This document shows, one piece after another, positions 17,075-23,650 of a DNA stretch of 64,000 nucleotides. The stretch is taken from positions 124,001-188,000 of the forward strand of contig NZ_BAAAFG010000012.1 in the NCBI RefSeq assembly GCF_039523415.1, written 5' to 3'. The translations under genes and the position numbers were made by a program. The notes under the pieces were generated by a model. The model worked only from the letters and a program-made list of their open reading frames with translations. It had not been told where the DNA came from and made no database searches. The first letter of the stretch is position 1; every line of letters begins with the position of its first letter. This DNA comes from Gangjinia marincola. GTDB lineage: Bacteria > Bacteroidota > Bacteroidia > Flavobacteriales > Flavobacteriaceae.

Positions 17075-17686
17075 CTATTTACACGCTTTCCACAGCCGAT
17101 CATGCTGAGGTACAGGAGCTGTAAAGGTGAGAGGTTCTTTTTTTACAGGATGGATTAAGGATAAACTACGGGCATGCAGGCTTATACTGGCATCTGGATT
17201 GCTTCGGGGAGCGCCGTATTTTAAATCGCCCTTGATTGGACTGCCAATGGCTGCTAACTGAGCTCTGATTTGATGGTGTCTTCCGGTTTCTAAGGCGATT
17301 TCTAATAAGACATATCTGTCTAATTTCTTTTTTACCGTGTAGGTAAGAATGGCTTTTTTTGTGTCTGGTTTTTCTTCCGCGTAAGCGAAACTTTTATTTT
17401 GTTTAGGATTGCGTTTTAGATAATGCACTAACCGATCTGTTGCTTTTGGTGGTGCCTTTTGTACCAACGCCCAATAGGTTTTTTGCGTTTCACGTGCTGC
17501 AAACAGTTTATTGAGTCGGGTGAGCGCCTTACTGGTTCGCGCAAAGAGTAAGACTCCGCTGGTGGGGCGATCCAGTCGATGCACCACACCTAAATATACT
17601 GCGCCCGGTTTATTGTATTTCTTCGCGATGTATTGCTTGATAATCTCACTCAAAGGGTCATCTCCCGTTTTATCGCCTTGTACCAA
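17075..17686 (-). CDS. RluA-family RNA pseudouridine synthase with no canonical start codon
   Basis: Isomerises specific uridines in rRNA or tRNA. The catalytic motif HRLDRPTSGVLLFA and the later GRHHQIRAQLA are clear. Coordinates here start at the first available TTG (17686), but homology continues upstream in the same open frame: residues LEVLYEDNHLIVVNKRAGD (to about 17743) are the usual RluA N-terminus. From 17686 to the in-frame stop at 17897-17899 there is no ATG, GTG or TTG. Translation must therefore use an unusual codon (CTG 17783-17785 or ATC 17777-17779 are the nearest), or the gene has lost its start. Upstream the frame runs through an 18-bp tandem repeat. Confidence 0.75.
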   Translation of the reverse strand: MVQGDKTGDDPLSEIIKQYIAKKYNKPGAVYLGVVHRLDRPTSGVLLFARTSKALTRLNKLFAARETQKTYWALVQKAPPKATDRLVHYLKRNPKQNKSFAYAEEKPDTKKAILTYTVKKKLDRYVLLEIALETGRHHQIRAQLAAIGSPIKGDLKYGAPRSNPDASISLHARSLSLIHPVKKEPLTFTAPVPQHDRLWKACK

Positions 17687-17825
17687 ATCGCCTGCGCGTT
17701 TATTTACGACGATAAGATGATTGTCTTCGTAAAGGACTTCAAGGTTTTGTAGGGTGGTATGTTGGGAGGAATGGTTGATAGTCAGATTAGTTAGACGGGT
17801 TAGATCGTTAGATTTGATAGACGAT

Positions 17826-17894
17826 TTAGATGTGTTAGACTGGTTAGATGTGTTAGACTGGTTAGATGTGTTAGACCGATTAGATGTGTTAGAC
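17826..17894. repeat. 18-bp tandem repeat, about 3.8 copies
   Basis: Unit TTAGATGTGTTAGACTGG at 17826, 17844 and 17862 (last bases CGA in the third copy) and a partial fourth at 17880-17894. Within each unit TTAGA occurs twice, and degenerate GTTAGA copies continue to 17782. Read on the minus strand in the pseudouridine synthase frame it encodes NTSNQS repeats, though no start codon precedes it. Confidence 0.85.
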
Positions 17895-17964
17895 TTTTAG
17901 ATATATAATATTTAATTCAAGGGTTTTGATTAGTATAATATCGATATGGAACAGATGAAACTAC

Positions 17965-18321
17965 TTATTTGAGGGTGGATTTAAATTTAGAAGTCATTTT
18001 GATTATTTCTTGTAATTCTGAGATTAACGAATTGCAGTCCTCATTAGTTATAAAGTTTAAATCACTAGATATCATTAATTGAGTTTCTATTTCATACGCT
18101 GAACCAATGGCATAATCCAGAAATCGTTTAAACTCTTTGTTTGTTCGTCTTGAGCTACCTTCGGCAATATTACTGGGAATTGAAACGCTGGCACGTCTCA
18201 GCTGATTAGTCAAACCAAATTTCTCATTATCAGGGAAGGTCTTGGTCATATCGTAGATGAGTGTACAAAATTCTCTACTCCTTCTCCAAATAGTAAGTTC
18301 CCTAAATTTATGAGTTCCCAT
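17965..18321 (-). CDS. Four-helix-bundle protein (S23/IVS-encoded family)
   Basis: 118 residues of the four-helix-bundle family first known from 23S rRNA intervening sequences and related to the Avd accessory protein of diversity-generating retroelements. Diagnostic stretches are FRELTIWRRS, LRRASVSIPSNIAEGSSR and FLDYAIGSAYEIETQL. It is not in an rRNA gene here, and no reverse transcriptase or variable repeat is in the window. Both flanks (17782-17895 and 18372-18414) are rich in TTAGA/TCTAA repeats, so gene and flanks may be one inserted module between the pseudouridine synthase and panB. Function unknown; the family is presumed to bind nucleic acid. Confidence 0.82.
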   Translation of the reverse strand: MGTHKFRELTIWRRSREFCTLIYDMTKTFPDNEKFGLTNQLRRASVSIPSNIAEGSSRRTNKEFKRFLDYAIGSAYEIETQLMISSDLNFITNEDCNSLISELQEIIKMTSKFKSTLK

Positions 18322-18414
18322 AATTTATTTTCATATTTCACTAAAGGAAATTACTGTTTAAAGGATGTAATCTGTCTAACAGTCTTATCCATCTAATAAG
18401 TCTAGATAATCTAA

Positions 18415-19233
18415 TTAATACTGTTCCTCCTCATTAGGAAAATCCACCGCCTTAACATCTGCGCTGTATTGTTTAAAGGCTTCAGTCATTTGGGTATGCA
18501 GGTCTAAATACCGGCGTAAAAAACGCGGATTAAACTCATGGGTCATTCCCAGCATATCGTGGGTAACCAATACCTGACCGTCTACACCACTACCGGCACC
18601 AATTCCGATCACGGGGATGGTAAGACTCTCAGCGACTTCTTTTGCCAGTTTTGCGGGAACCTTTTCTAATACCACGGCAAAACAACCGCATTTCTCCAGC
18701 ATTTTGGCATCATCTTTAAGCTGTTGGGCTTCTGTTTCTTCTTTTGCGCGTACGGTATAAGTGCCAAATTTATAAATGGATTGGGGAGTTAATCCCAAGT
18801 GTCCCATCACAGGGATACCTGCGTGAAGAATACGTTTAATAGACTCTTTAATTTCTTTACCACCTTCCATTTTTACCGCATGTCCGCCACTTTCTTTCAT
18901 GATTCTTATGGCAGATCTAAGCGCCTCTTTAGGATCACTTTGATAACTACCAAAAGGCAGATCAACCACCACCAAAGAACGTTGAATTGCCCTCACCACA
19001 CCAGAGGCATGGTATATCATTTGATCAAGTGTGATGGGTAACGTGGTTTCATGACCTGCCATCACGTTAGAGGCGGAGTCACCCACCAGAATCACGTCTA
19101 TCCCGGCCGCATCTACAATCCTTGCCATGGTGTAATCGTACGCGGTCAACATGGAGATTTTCTCGTTGTTCGCCTTCATCTCAACCAAGGATTTTACCGT
19201 GATGCGTTTATAGTCTTTCTTAGCAATGCTCAT
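18415..19233 (-). CDS. panB: 3-Methyl-2-oxobutanoate hydroxymethyltransferase
   Basis: 272 residues. First committed step of pantothenate (vitamin B5, then CoA) synthesis: adds a hydroxymethyl group from methylene-THF to 2-oxoisovalerate to give ketopantoate. Motifs are MLTAYDYTMARIVDAAGID, VGDSASNVMAGHETT (metal-binding Asp), MEGGKE, and PVIGIGAGSGVDGQVLVTHDMLG. Length matches the family. Monocistronic; panC and panD are not in the window. The 3' end lies just after the repeat-flanked four-helix-bundle gene. Confidence 0.96.
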   Translation of the reverse strand: MSIAKKDYKRITVKSLVEMKANNEKISMLTAYDYTMARIVDAAGIDVILVGDSASNVMAGHETTLPITLDQMIYHASGVVRAIQRSLVVVDLPFGSYQSDPKEALRSAIRIMKESGGHAVKMEGGKEIKESIKRILHAGIPVMGHLGLTPQSIYKFGTYTVRAKEETEAQQLKDDAKMLEKCGCFAVVLEKVPAKLAKEVAESLTIPVIGIGAGSGVDGQVLVTHDMLGMTHEFNPRFLRRYLDLHTQMTEAFKQYSADVKAVDFPNEEEQY

Positions 19234-19292
19234 AAAATAGAAATTAATGCGGGTAAATGTAGTAAATTAGATGCATAAAATGACGAGAAGAT

Positions 19293-19757
19293 ATGCGTAG
19301 ACTAGTCCTTATTCTGCTTATTTCGCTTAGCGCGGAAGGCATTGCCCAAGAGACGATAGCTTCTGCGGAAGCTGAAGTAAAGACCACTATACAACAATTT
19401 TTTACTGACTTTCATGCACAAGACACTGTCGGACTAAAACAGCGCGTTAGCGATAAAATTTTAATGCAAACCCTAGTCCCTGAAGCAAATGGAAAACACC
19501 ATGTCGCTCAAGTCAACTTTTCGGTGTTCGCCGCTTCTATTGCGGGTATTCCTACTACCACTACATTTAGGGAAGACATCCTGGATTATACAATTATGAT
19601 TGATGGCGCCATGGCCCATGCCTGGACGCCTTACCGCTTTTATATCAATGATGAATTAAGTCATTGCGGAGTCAATAGTTTTACGCTGGTCAAAGAAGAA
19701 GAAACTTGGATGATTGCCCACATTATTGACACCCGACGAAAGGAAGACTGCGAGTAA
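19293..19757 (+). CDS. Secreted NTF2-like (DUF4440-type) protein
   Basis: 154 residues with an N-terminal signal peptide (about 1-19, cleavage near IAQE) and an NTF2-like cone fold (FTDFHAQDTVGLKQ, AHAWTPYRFYINDELSHCGVNSFTLVKEEETWMIAHIIDTRR). No catalytic residue set is recognisable. The segment directly after the signal peptide, IASAEAEVK, is encoded by the repeated palindrome GCTTCTGCGGAAGC. It diverges from panB and has a related protein at 22285-22782. Confidence 0.72.
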   Translation: MRRLVLILLISLSAEGIAQETIASAEAEVKTTIQQFFTDFHAQDTVGLKQRVSDKILMQTLVPEANGKHHVAQVNFSVFAASIAGIPTTTTFREDILDYTIMIDGAMAHAWTPYRFYINDELSHCGVNSFTLVKEEETWMIAHIIDTRRKEDCE

Positions 19758-19774
19758 TTATAGCGCTTAAGTCG

Positions 19775-20515
19775 CTAACTTGATAATATTCGGGGGAGCA
19801 GGATTAAAAAAACGACTCCATTATTCATGGCATGCAGGGCCATTGGCCAGACCATAGATTGGTTGAGTATTTTTATTTTTCCGAAGAAATAACCCGCAAC
19901 TATTCTAGGGAAGATCAGCAGAAAGAGCACCAAATTAAGTTCAAAGCCTTCTACATAATTCATGACATGGATCAGTCCAAAGAGTAGACTGGTTACCATC
20001 CACATAGCCACATAACCACGATTGAGAAAAGCCAGTTGCCGATGTACAAAAGGGGTATTCAATAACTCCTTTAGCGCCATCCACAAGAAGATTCCCAGTA
20101 CCAGTAAAAATCCATTAGCAATCATCCAATGTACATCTGCCGGAATAAAGCTTCGACCTAAAAATATGATCCAAGCGGTAAGAAAAAATGCTGCTTGAGA
20201 CAACGTAGGTTTGATCAGCGTTCTAAACATTCCTTCTTCTAATAGGGGCGCAATAATCACCGTCGCCACTAAAAAATATAGCGGATCATCGCGCATTAAA
20301 TCCATCAAACTAGCCTGTTCGTATTCGTCTCCTGTGATCCAGGGATAATATTCTTTCAAAAGGCCAAGCACGATGAAAAATATAAAGTAAATCAGAAAAA
20401 GCCTTCCGAATAATCGGAGCAATACAGCTGCTTTTGAGGAAGAGGAACGACGCACTAATTCTTGTTTAATAATAGGTATTTCATAAAGGATAAAGGTTAC
20501 AATTTTTTTCGGCAA
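19775..20515 (-). CDS. CPBP family intramembrane glutamic protease
   Basis: 246-residue polytopic membrane protein, the second CPBP member in the window. It has EEGMFRTLI (EExxxR), GLIHVMNY (His) and HAMNN near the C-terminus. The N-terminal ~60 residues are a cytoplasmic start plus first membrane helix. It converges with the NTF2-like gene (17-bp gap) and diverges from umuD with about 64 bp between starts. The substrate is unknown. Confidence 0.8.
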   Translation of the reverse strand: MPKKIVTFILYEIPIIKQELVRRSSSSKAAVLLRLFGRLFLIYFIFFIVLGLLKEYYPWITGDEYEQASLMDLMRDDPLYFLVATVIIAPLLEEGMFRTLIKPTLSQAAFFLTAWIIFLGRSFIPADVHWMIANGFLLVLGIFLWMALKELLNTPFVHRQLAFLNRGYVAMWMVTSLLFGLIHVMNYVEGFELNLVLFLLIFPRIVAGYFFGKIKILNQSMVWPMALHAMNNGVVFLILLPRILSS

Positions 20516-20535
20516 TTTTCATCATGTTAAATATT

Positions 20536-20549
20536 CCATTAAAATGGAT
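20536..20549. promoter_or_regulatory. Candidate operator palindrome upstream of umuDC
   Basis: TCCAT-TAAA-ATGGA is a perfect 5-bp dyad with a 4-bp centre, about 30 bp before umuD in the divergent CPBP/umuD gap. DNA-damage operons usually have a repressor site here. It does not resemble the E. coli LexA box, and LexA is not visible in the window. Confidence 0.3.
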
Positions 20550-20567
20550 TAATTCCATATTTAGATT

Positions 20568-20575
20568 TAGTTTTG
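20568..20575 (+). promoter_or_regulatory. Possible -7 box of umuDC
   Basis: TAGTTTTG matches the Bacteroidota -7 consensus TAnnTTTG. It ends only 4 nt before the umuD ATG, so if used the transcript would be essentially leaderless. No clear -33 element is seen. Confidence 0.35.
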
Positions 20576-20579
20576 TGGT

Positions 20580-20936
20580 ATGGAAGTTCAATCTGTAGGA
20601 AAACTAAATAAAAAGACGCAACGCTATGAACCCGGAGTGTCGAAGCAAACCGGGTTTCCCAGTCCGGCGACCCACTATGCTGAAGCTACCATCGATCTTA
20701 ACCATGAACTCATTGCCAATCGTGAAGCGACTTTTTTTGTGAGGGTAGATGGTGAGGATATGTTGGATCAGGGTGTAGCGCACAACGATGTTTTGATCAT
20801 TGATCGGTCTATTGCACCAAAATCTACTGATGTCGTCTTGCACGTGAAGGAAGGGGAGTTTAAGCTTGACAAGATGTCTACAGAAGTAATAGAACTATGG
20901 GGAGTGGTTACTTATATAATACATGCAACTCGATGA
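20580..20936 (+). CDS. umuD: UmuD-like protein lacking the autocleavage dyad and an internal segment
   Basis: 118 residues aligning collinearly with UmuD (S24/LexA-like fold): TGFPSPATHYAEATIDLN, then TFFVRVDGEDM, DVLIIDRSI and EGEFKLDKM, ending GVVTYIIHATR. By alignment with the remembered E. coli UmuD (139 residues), the nucleophile Ser60 is Asp60 (GEDM for GDSM), the general base Lys97 is Asp97, and cleavage site Cys24-Gly25 is Thr24-Gly25. About 20 residues after position 99 are missing. It therefore should not self-cleave as UmuD does, and may act as a fixed accessory subunit or be degenerate. The ATGA overlap with umuC is intact, which argues for continued expression. Confidence 0.8.
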   Translation: MEVQSVGKLNKKTQRYEPGVSKQTGFPSPATHYAEATIDLNHELIANREATFFVRVDGEDMLDQGVAHNDVLIIDRSIAPKSTDVVLHVKEGEFKLDKMSTEVIELWGVVTYIIHATR

Positions 20937-22201
20937 TCGCTTTAGTGGATTGTAATAGCTTTTATGCGTCTTGCGAACAGGTGTTTCGCCCTGACCTGAA
21001 GGGAAAGCCTGTGGTGGTACTGAGCAATAACGATGGGTGCGTAATCGCTGCCAATGCCGAAGCTAAAGCCATGACTCATATCCCCATGTTTGAGCCGGTT
21101 TTCAAAATAAAGAATCAACTCATTGGAAATGGAGTTACGTTGTTCTCCAGCAACTACACACTTTATGGCGAAATGTCTCAGCGGGTGATGGATATTTTAA
21201 CGCGTTTTTCGCCTCAGGTTGAGGTGTACAGTATTGATGAGTCCTTTGTAGATCTTGGGGGGTTGCAACATACAGACTTGACTCAATATGGTCATCGTAT
21301 CAAAAATGAAATCTTGCGTGATACAGGCTTACCTGTGGGCGTTGGTATCGCCCCTACTAAGGTATTGGCGAAACTAGCCAATCGAATGGCGAAAAAGATT
21401 AAGGATAATCAGCACGTGTGTGTTATAGAAACAGCGGCAGATCGGGAGCGTGCGCTCAGATGGGCATCCACCAAAGACATTTGGGGATTGGGCAAAAAAC
21501 ATGTTGCCCGCTTGGGTAAATTAGGCGTATACACTGCCCATGCCTTTACCCAATTGCCATTGGCTTGGGTGCGCAAAGAAATGACAGTAGTGGGGGAGCG
21601 CATTTGGCGAGAATTAAGGGGAGAACCTTGTTTGGAATTGTTGATGGCCCCAGAACCAAAAAAGGCGATAGGAACAGCTAAATCTTTTGGCAAAAAACTC
21701 ACCGACCTTTCTTTGATTGAAGAGGCGTGCGCGTATTACGTGACCGAGGTGAGCGAAGTACTTCGGAATCAAAAGTCCTGTGCGGCGTACATTCAGGTGT
21801 TTTTACAAACTAACTATCACAGTCAATATGACAACCAGTATGCGAATAGTATTACTGTGACTCTTCCGCATCCAACCAATAGTACGTTTACCCTAGTGAG
21901 TCATGCTAAAAAGGCACTGCACAAGATTTTCAAACCGGGGTTTCGATATAAAAAAGTAGGGGTGAATTTAAGCGGAATAACACCTCAGGAATTTGTACAG
22001 GGAAATTTATTTGAAGAAGAAGCGCAGGCACATTCAGCTGAATTGCAAGCGATTGTAGATGCATTGAATGGTCGCTATGGCAAAGCCACGGTTTTTTCGG
22101 CGCAAGCCGGAACCCGAAAAAAAGAATGGGAGCTCATTAAAGAGGAGCGCAGTCCCAGATATACCACTCAGTGGAATGAGTTGCTTAGGGTGAAAACGTG
22201 A
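20933..22201 (+). CDS. umuC: Y-family translesion DNA polymerase, UmuC type
   Basis: 422 residues. Start ATG at 20933 overlaps the umuD stop as ATGA and gives the standard N-terminus MIALVDCNSFYASCEQVF; an upstream in-frame start would lie inside umuD. The catalytic carboxylates are in ALVDCNSFYAS and VYSIDESFVDLG. Helix-hairpin-helix (WGLGKKHVARLGKLGVYTA) and little-finger regions follow, and the C-terminus has a UmuC-type end (SPRYTTQWNELLRV). It is the polymerase subunit of Pol V, copying past DNA lesions with low fidelity. No internal damage is visible, unlike its UmuD partner. Confidence 0.95.
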   Translation: MIALVDCNSFYASCEQVFRPDLKGKPVVVLSNNDGCVIAANAEAKAMTHIPMFEPVFKIKNQLIGNGVTLFSSNYTLYGEMSQRVMDILTRFSPQVEVYSIDESFVDLGGLQHTDLTQYGHRIKNEILRDTGLPVGVGIAPTKVLAKLANRMAKKIKDNQHVCVIETAADRERALRWASTKDIWGLGKKHVARLGKLGVYTAHAFTQLPLAWVRKEMTVVGERIWRELRGEPCLELLMAPEPKKAIGTAKSFGKKLTDLSLIEEACAYYVTEVSEVLRNQKSCAAYIQVFLQTNYHSQYDNQYANSITVTLPHPTNSTFTLVSHAKKALHKIFKPGFRYKKVGVNLSGITPQEFVQGNLFEEEAQAHSAELQAIVDALNGRYGKATVFSAQAGTRKKEWELIKEERSPRYTTQWNELLRVKT

Positions 22202-22284
22202 ATTTGAATTTGAACTTGAAATCGAACTTGATCTAAAATTTAGATTAAGATAGAACGCGTTAGTAGGTAGTGACCGTAGGAATG

Positions 22285-22782
22285 CTAATGGTTTGTACTC
22301 TGTTGATGATCATAACTAATCACCCGTTTGAGTTTCCAAGTATCATTTTCTAGCAACCAAAGATGTGTAAATTTTGCTGTGCTGCCAGCCGTTTCAGGTT
22401 GGTTTTTTACTTTTTCAAAAAAACGATGTTCACCTTGTTGAACGGCTCCGTAGATTACTCCGTTATTCTTGAGTGGATAGACTACTAGGCTCTCAGGGAT
22501 AAGTTCCCTGCGGGATTGTACGTTTGGGTTTCCGCATAGCCCATTTCGAAAATTGTTGATAAAAACAGCTTTAGTTTTCTCAACCCCTGCGATGTCATGG
22601 TAAAATTCCAGGTCATCGCTAAGTAATTCCTCCATGGGTTGGATATTACAGTGATTAAAGGCCACCTCAAAAATTAGGCTGTCGTTCGCTTTTAAGGTTT
22701 GGTACACAACATGATTCTGTTCAAGTTGTCCTAAGGCTGAGATCGATATAATGAAAAAGAAAGATAAAACTAAAAATCGCAT
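22285..22782 (-). CDS. Secreted NTF2-like (DUF4440) protein
   Basis: 165 residues with signal peptide 1-18 (SALG). The NTF2-like fold is indicated by FNHCNIQPMEELLSDDLEFYHDIAGVEKTK, VYGAVQQGEHRFFEK and FTHLWLLENDTWKLKRVISYDHQ. Members of this group bind small ligands or have isomerase-like activity, but no active site can be asserted. It lies downstream of the GIN gene but is separated from it by a hairpin terminator. Confidence 0.72.
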   Translation of the reverse strand: MRFLVLSFFFIISISALGQLEQNHVVYQTLKANDSLIFEVAFNHCNIQPMEELLSDDLEFYHDIAGVEKTKAVFINNFRNGLCGNPNVQSRRELIPESLVVYPLKNNGVIYGAVQQGEHRFFEKVKNQPETAGSTAKFTHLWLLENDTWKLKRVISYDHQQSTNH

Positions 22783-22798
22783 AGCATTGAGATAAAAG

Positions 22799-22827
22799 AA
22801 GCTCTCTAAGCATGAAGAGAGCTTTTT
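22799..22827 (-). terminator. Rho-independent terminator of the GIN operon
   Basis: GCTCTCT (22801-22807) pairs with AGAGAGC (22816-22822) over an 8-nt loop. On the minus strand the stem is followed by TTCTTTTAT. It lies 22 bp beyond the GIN gene and separates it from the NTF2-like gene. Confidence 0.6.
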
Positions 22828-22848
22828 ATGATTTTGGTTGATTAGTGA

Positions 22849-23562
22849 TTACTCTTTAGAAACAGAGCCAGAAACTCCGTCTTTGATATTAAGTTTTACA
22901 GGATTACCTACGTAACGAATGTCGCCGCCACTGTTGGCAGTTCCTTGCATTGTTTCTGTCGCATGCACCACGATATCAGCTCCGCTGGTTGCTGTGGTGT
23001 TGGCGTGTTTTGCAATAAGCTCCTTTGCATTGATATCTGCCCCGCTGGTGCTGGTGGCATCGATCTTATCTGTTTTACCTTTCAAGACGATGTCTGCTCC
23101 ACTTGTACTTTTTGCGCTGATACTTTGACTATTTAGTGTGAGCTTTATATCTGCACCGCTGGTAGACACCAGCTGTAAGGTCTGAATTCTAAGTGGTTCG
23201 TTCGCTGATACATCAGAGCCACTGGTCGCTGTAATTGAATTGATCTCTGTAAAAGTGACATATACATCTCTTGCATCAGCAAAAGAAATGTTTTCTTTGG
23301 TAGTAACAATAAGCGCTTCTTCTTTTACATAAACATCTATGATTTCATGCAAGTTTTCATTCGCTTCTACAACGACTTTTTGATCGTTGCCCTGGGTAAG
23401 AAAAACATTCATCCCTGCGGAAGCCTTTATTGAATTGAACGTGGGAACATTTTGTGTAATACGTGTAACTTCTCCCGTCCCTCTAACTCCCAAATCGAAA
23501 TTGCAGGATATGAGGAGCACAGAAAAAATTAGGCCGATAAGTACTTTGGTAAGTGTGGTCAT
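22849..23562 (-). CDS. Head-GIN domain (DUF2807) lipoprotein
   Basis: 237 residues. Lipobox LISC (Cys about 20) predicts lipid anchoring. The body is a DUF2807/head-GIN domain, a right-handed beta-helix: the motif S/T-SGADI recurs about every 18-20 residues (SGADIKLTL, SGADIVLKG, SGADINAKE, SGADIVVHA, SGGDIRYVG), each turn starting with the same Ser-Gly-Ala-Asp corner. Function is not known for the family; surface adhesion or envelope stress has been suggested. Last gene of the DUF4870-PadR-PspC-GIN set, 88 bp after the PspC gene. Confidence 0.85.
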   Translation of the reverse strand: MTTLTKVLIGLIFSVLLISCNFDLGVRGTGEVTRITQNVPTFNSIKASAGMNVFLTQGNDQKVVVEANENLHEIIDVYVKEEALIVTTKENISFADARDVYVTFTEINSITATSGSDVSANEPLRIQTLQLVSTSGADIKLTLNSQSISAKSTSGADIVLKGKTDKIDATSTSGADINAKELIAKHANTTATSGADIVVHATETMQGTANSGGDIRYVGNPVKLNIKDGVSGSVSKE

Positions 23563-23596
23563 AATAATTGTTTTATTGGTTGATTAATTATTGATT

Positions 23597-23604
23597 CAAA
23601 TGTA
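23597..23604 (-). promoter_or_regulatory. Possible -7 box for the GIN gene
   Basis: TACATTTG on the minus strand fits TAnnTTTG, about 35 bp before the GIN start in the 88-bp PspC-GIN gap. The -33 element is unclear, so the GIN gene may instead rely on read-through from PspC. Confidence 0.3.
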
Positions 23605-23650
23605 TAAGCAGTAAACAAATCTTGTTAATATTAATTACTGAATTGGCAGT

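Noticed and set aside
17826..17894. Possible CRISPR array
   Set aside because: Units are 18 bp with no spacers and no cas genes nearby; it is a plain tandem repeat.
17965..18321. Diversity-generating retroelement accessory (Avd)
   Set aside because: No reverse transcriptase, template repeat or variable gene in the window; only the fold is shared.
20580..22201. UmuDC as mobile-element cargo
   Set aside because: No integrase, transposase or att-like repeats are seen beside it; the flanks are ordinary chromosomal genes.
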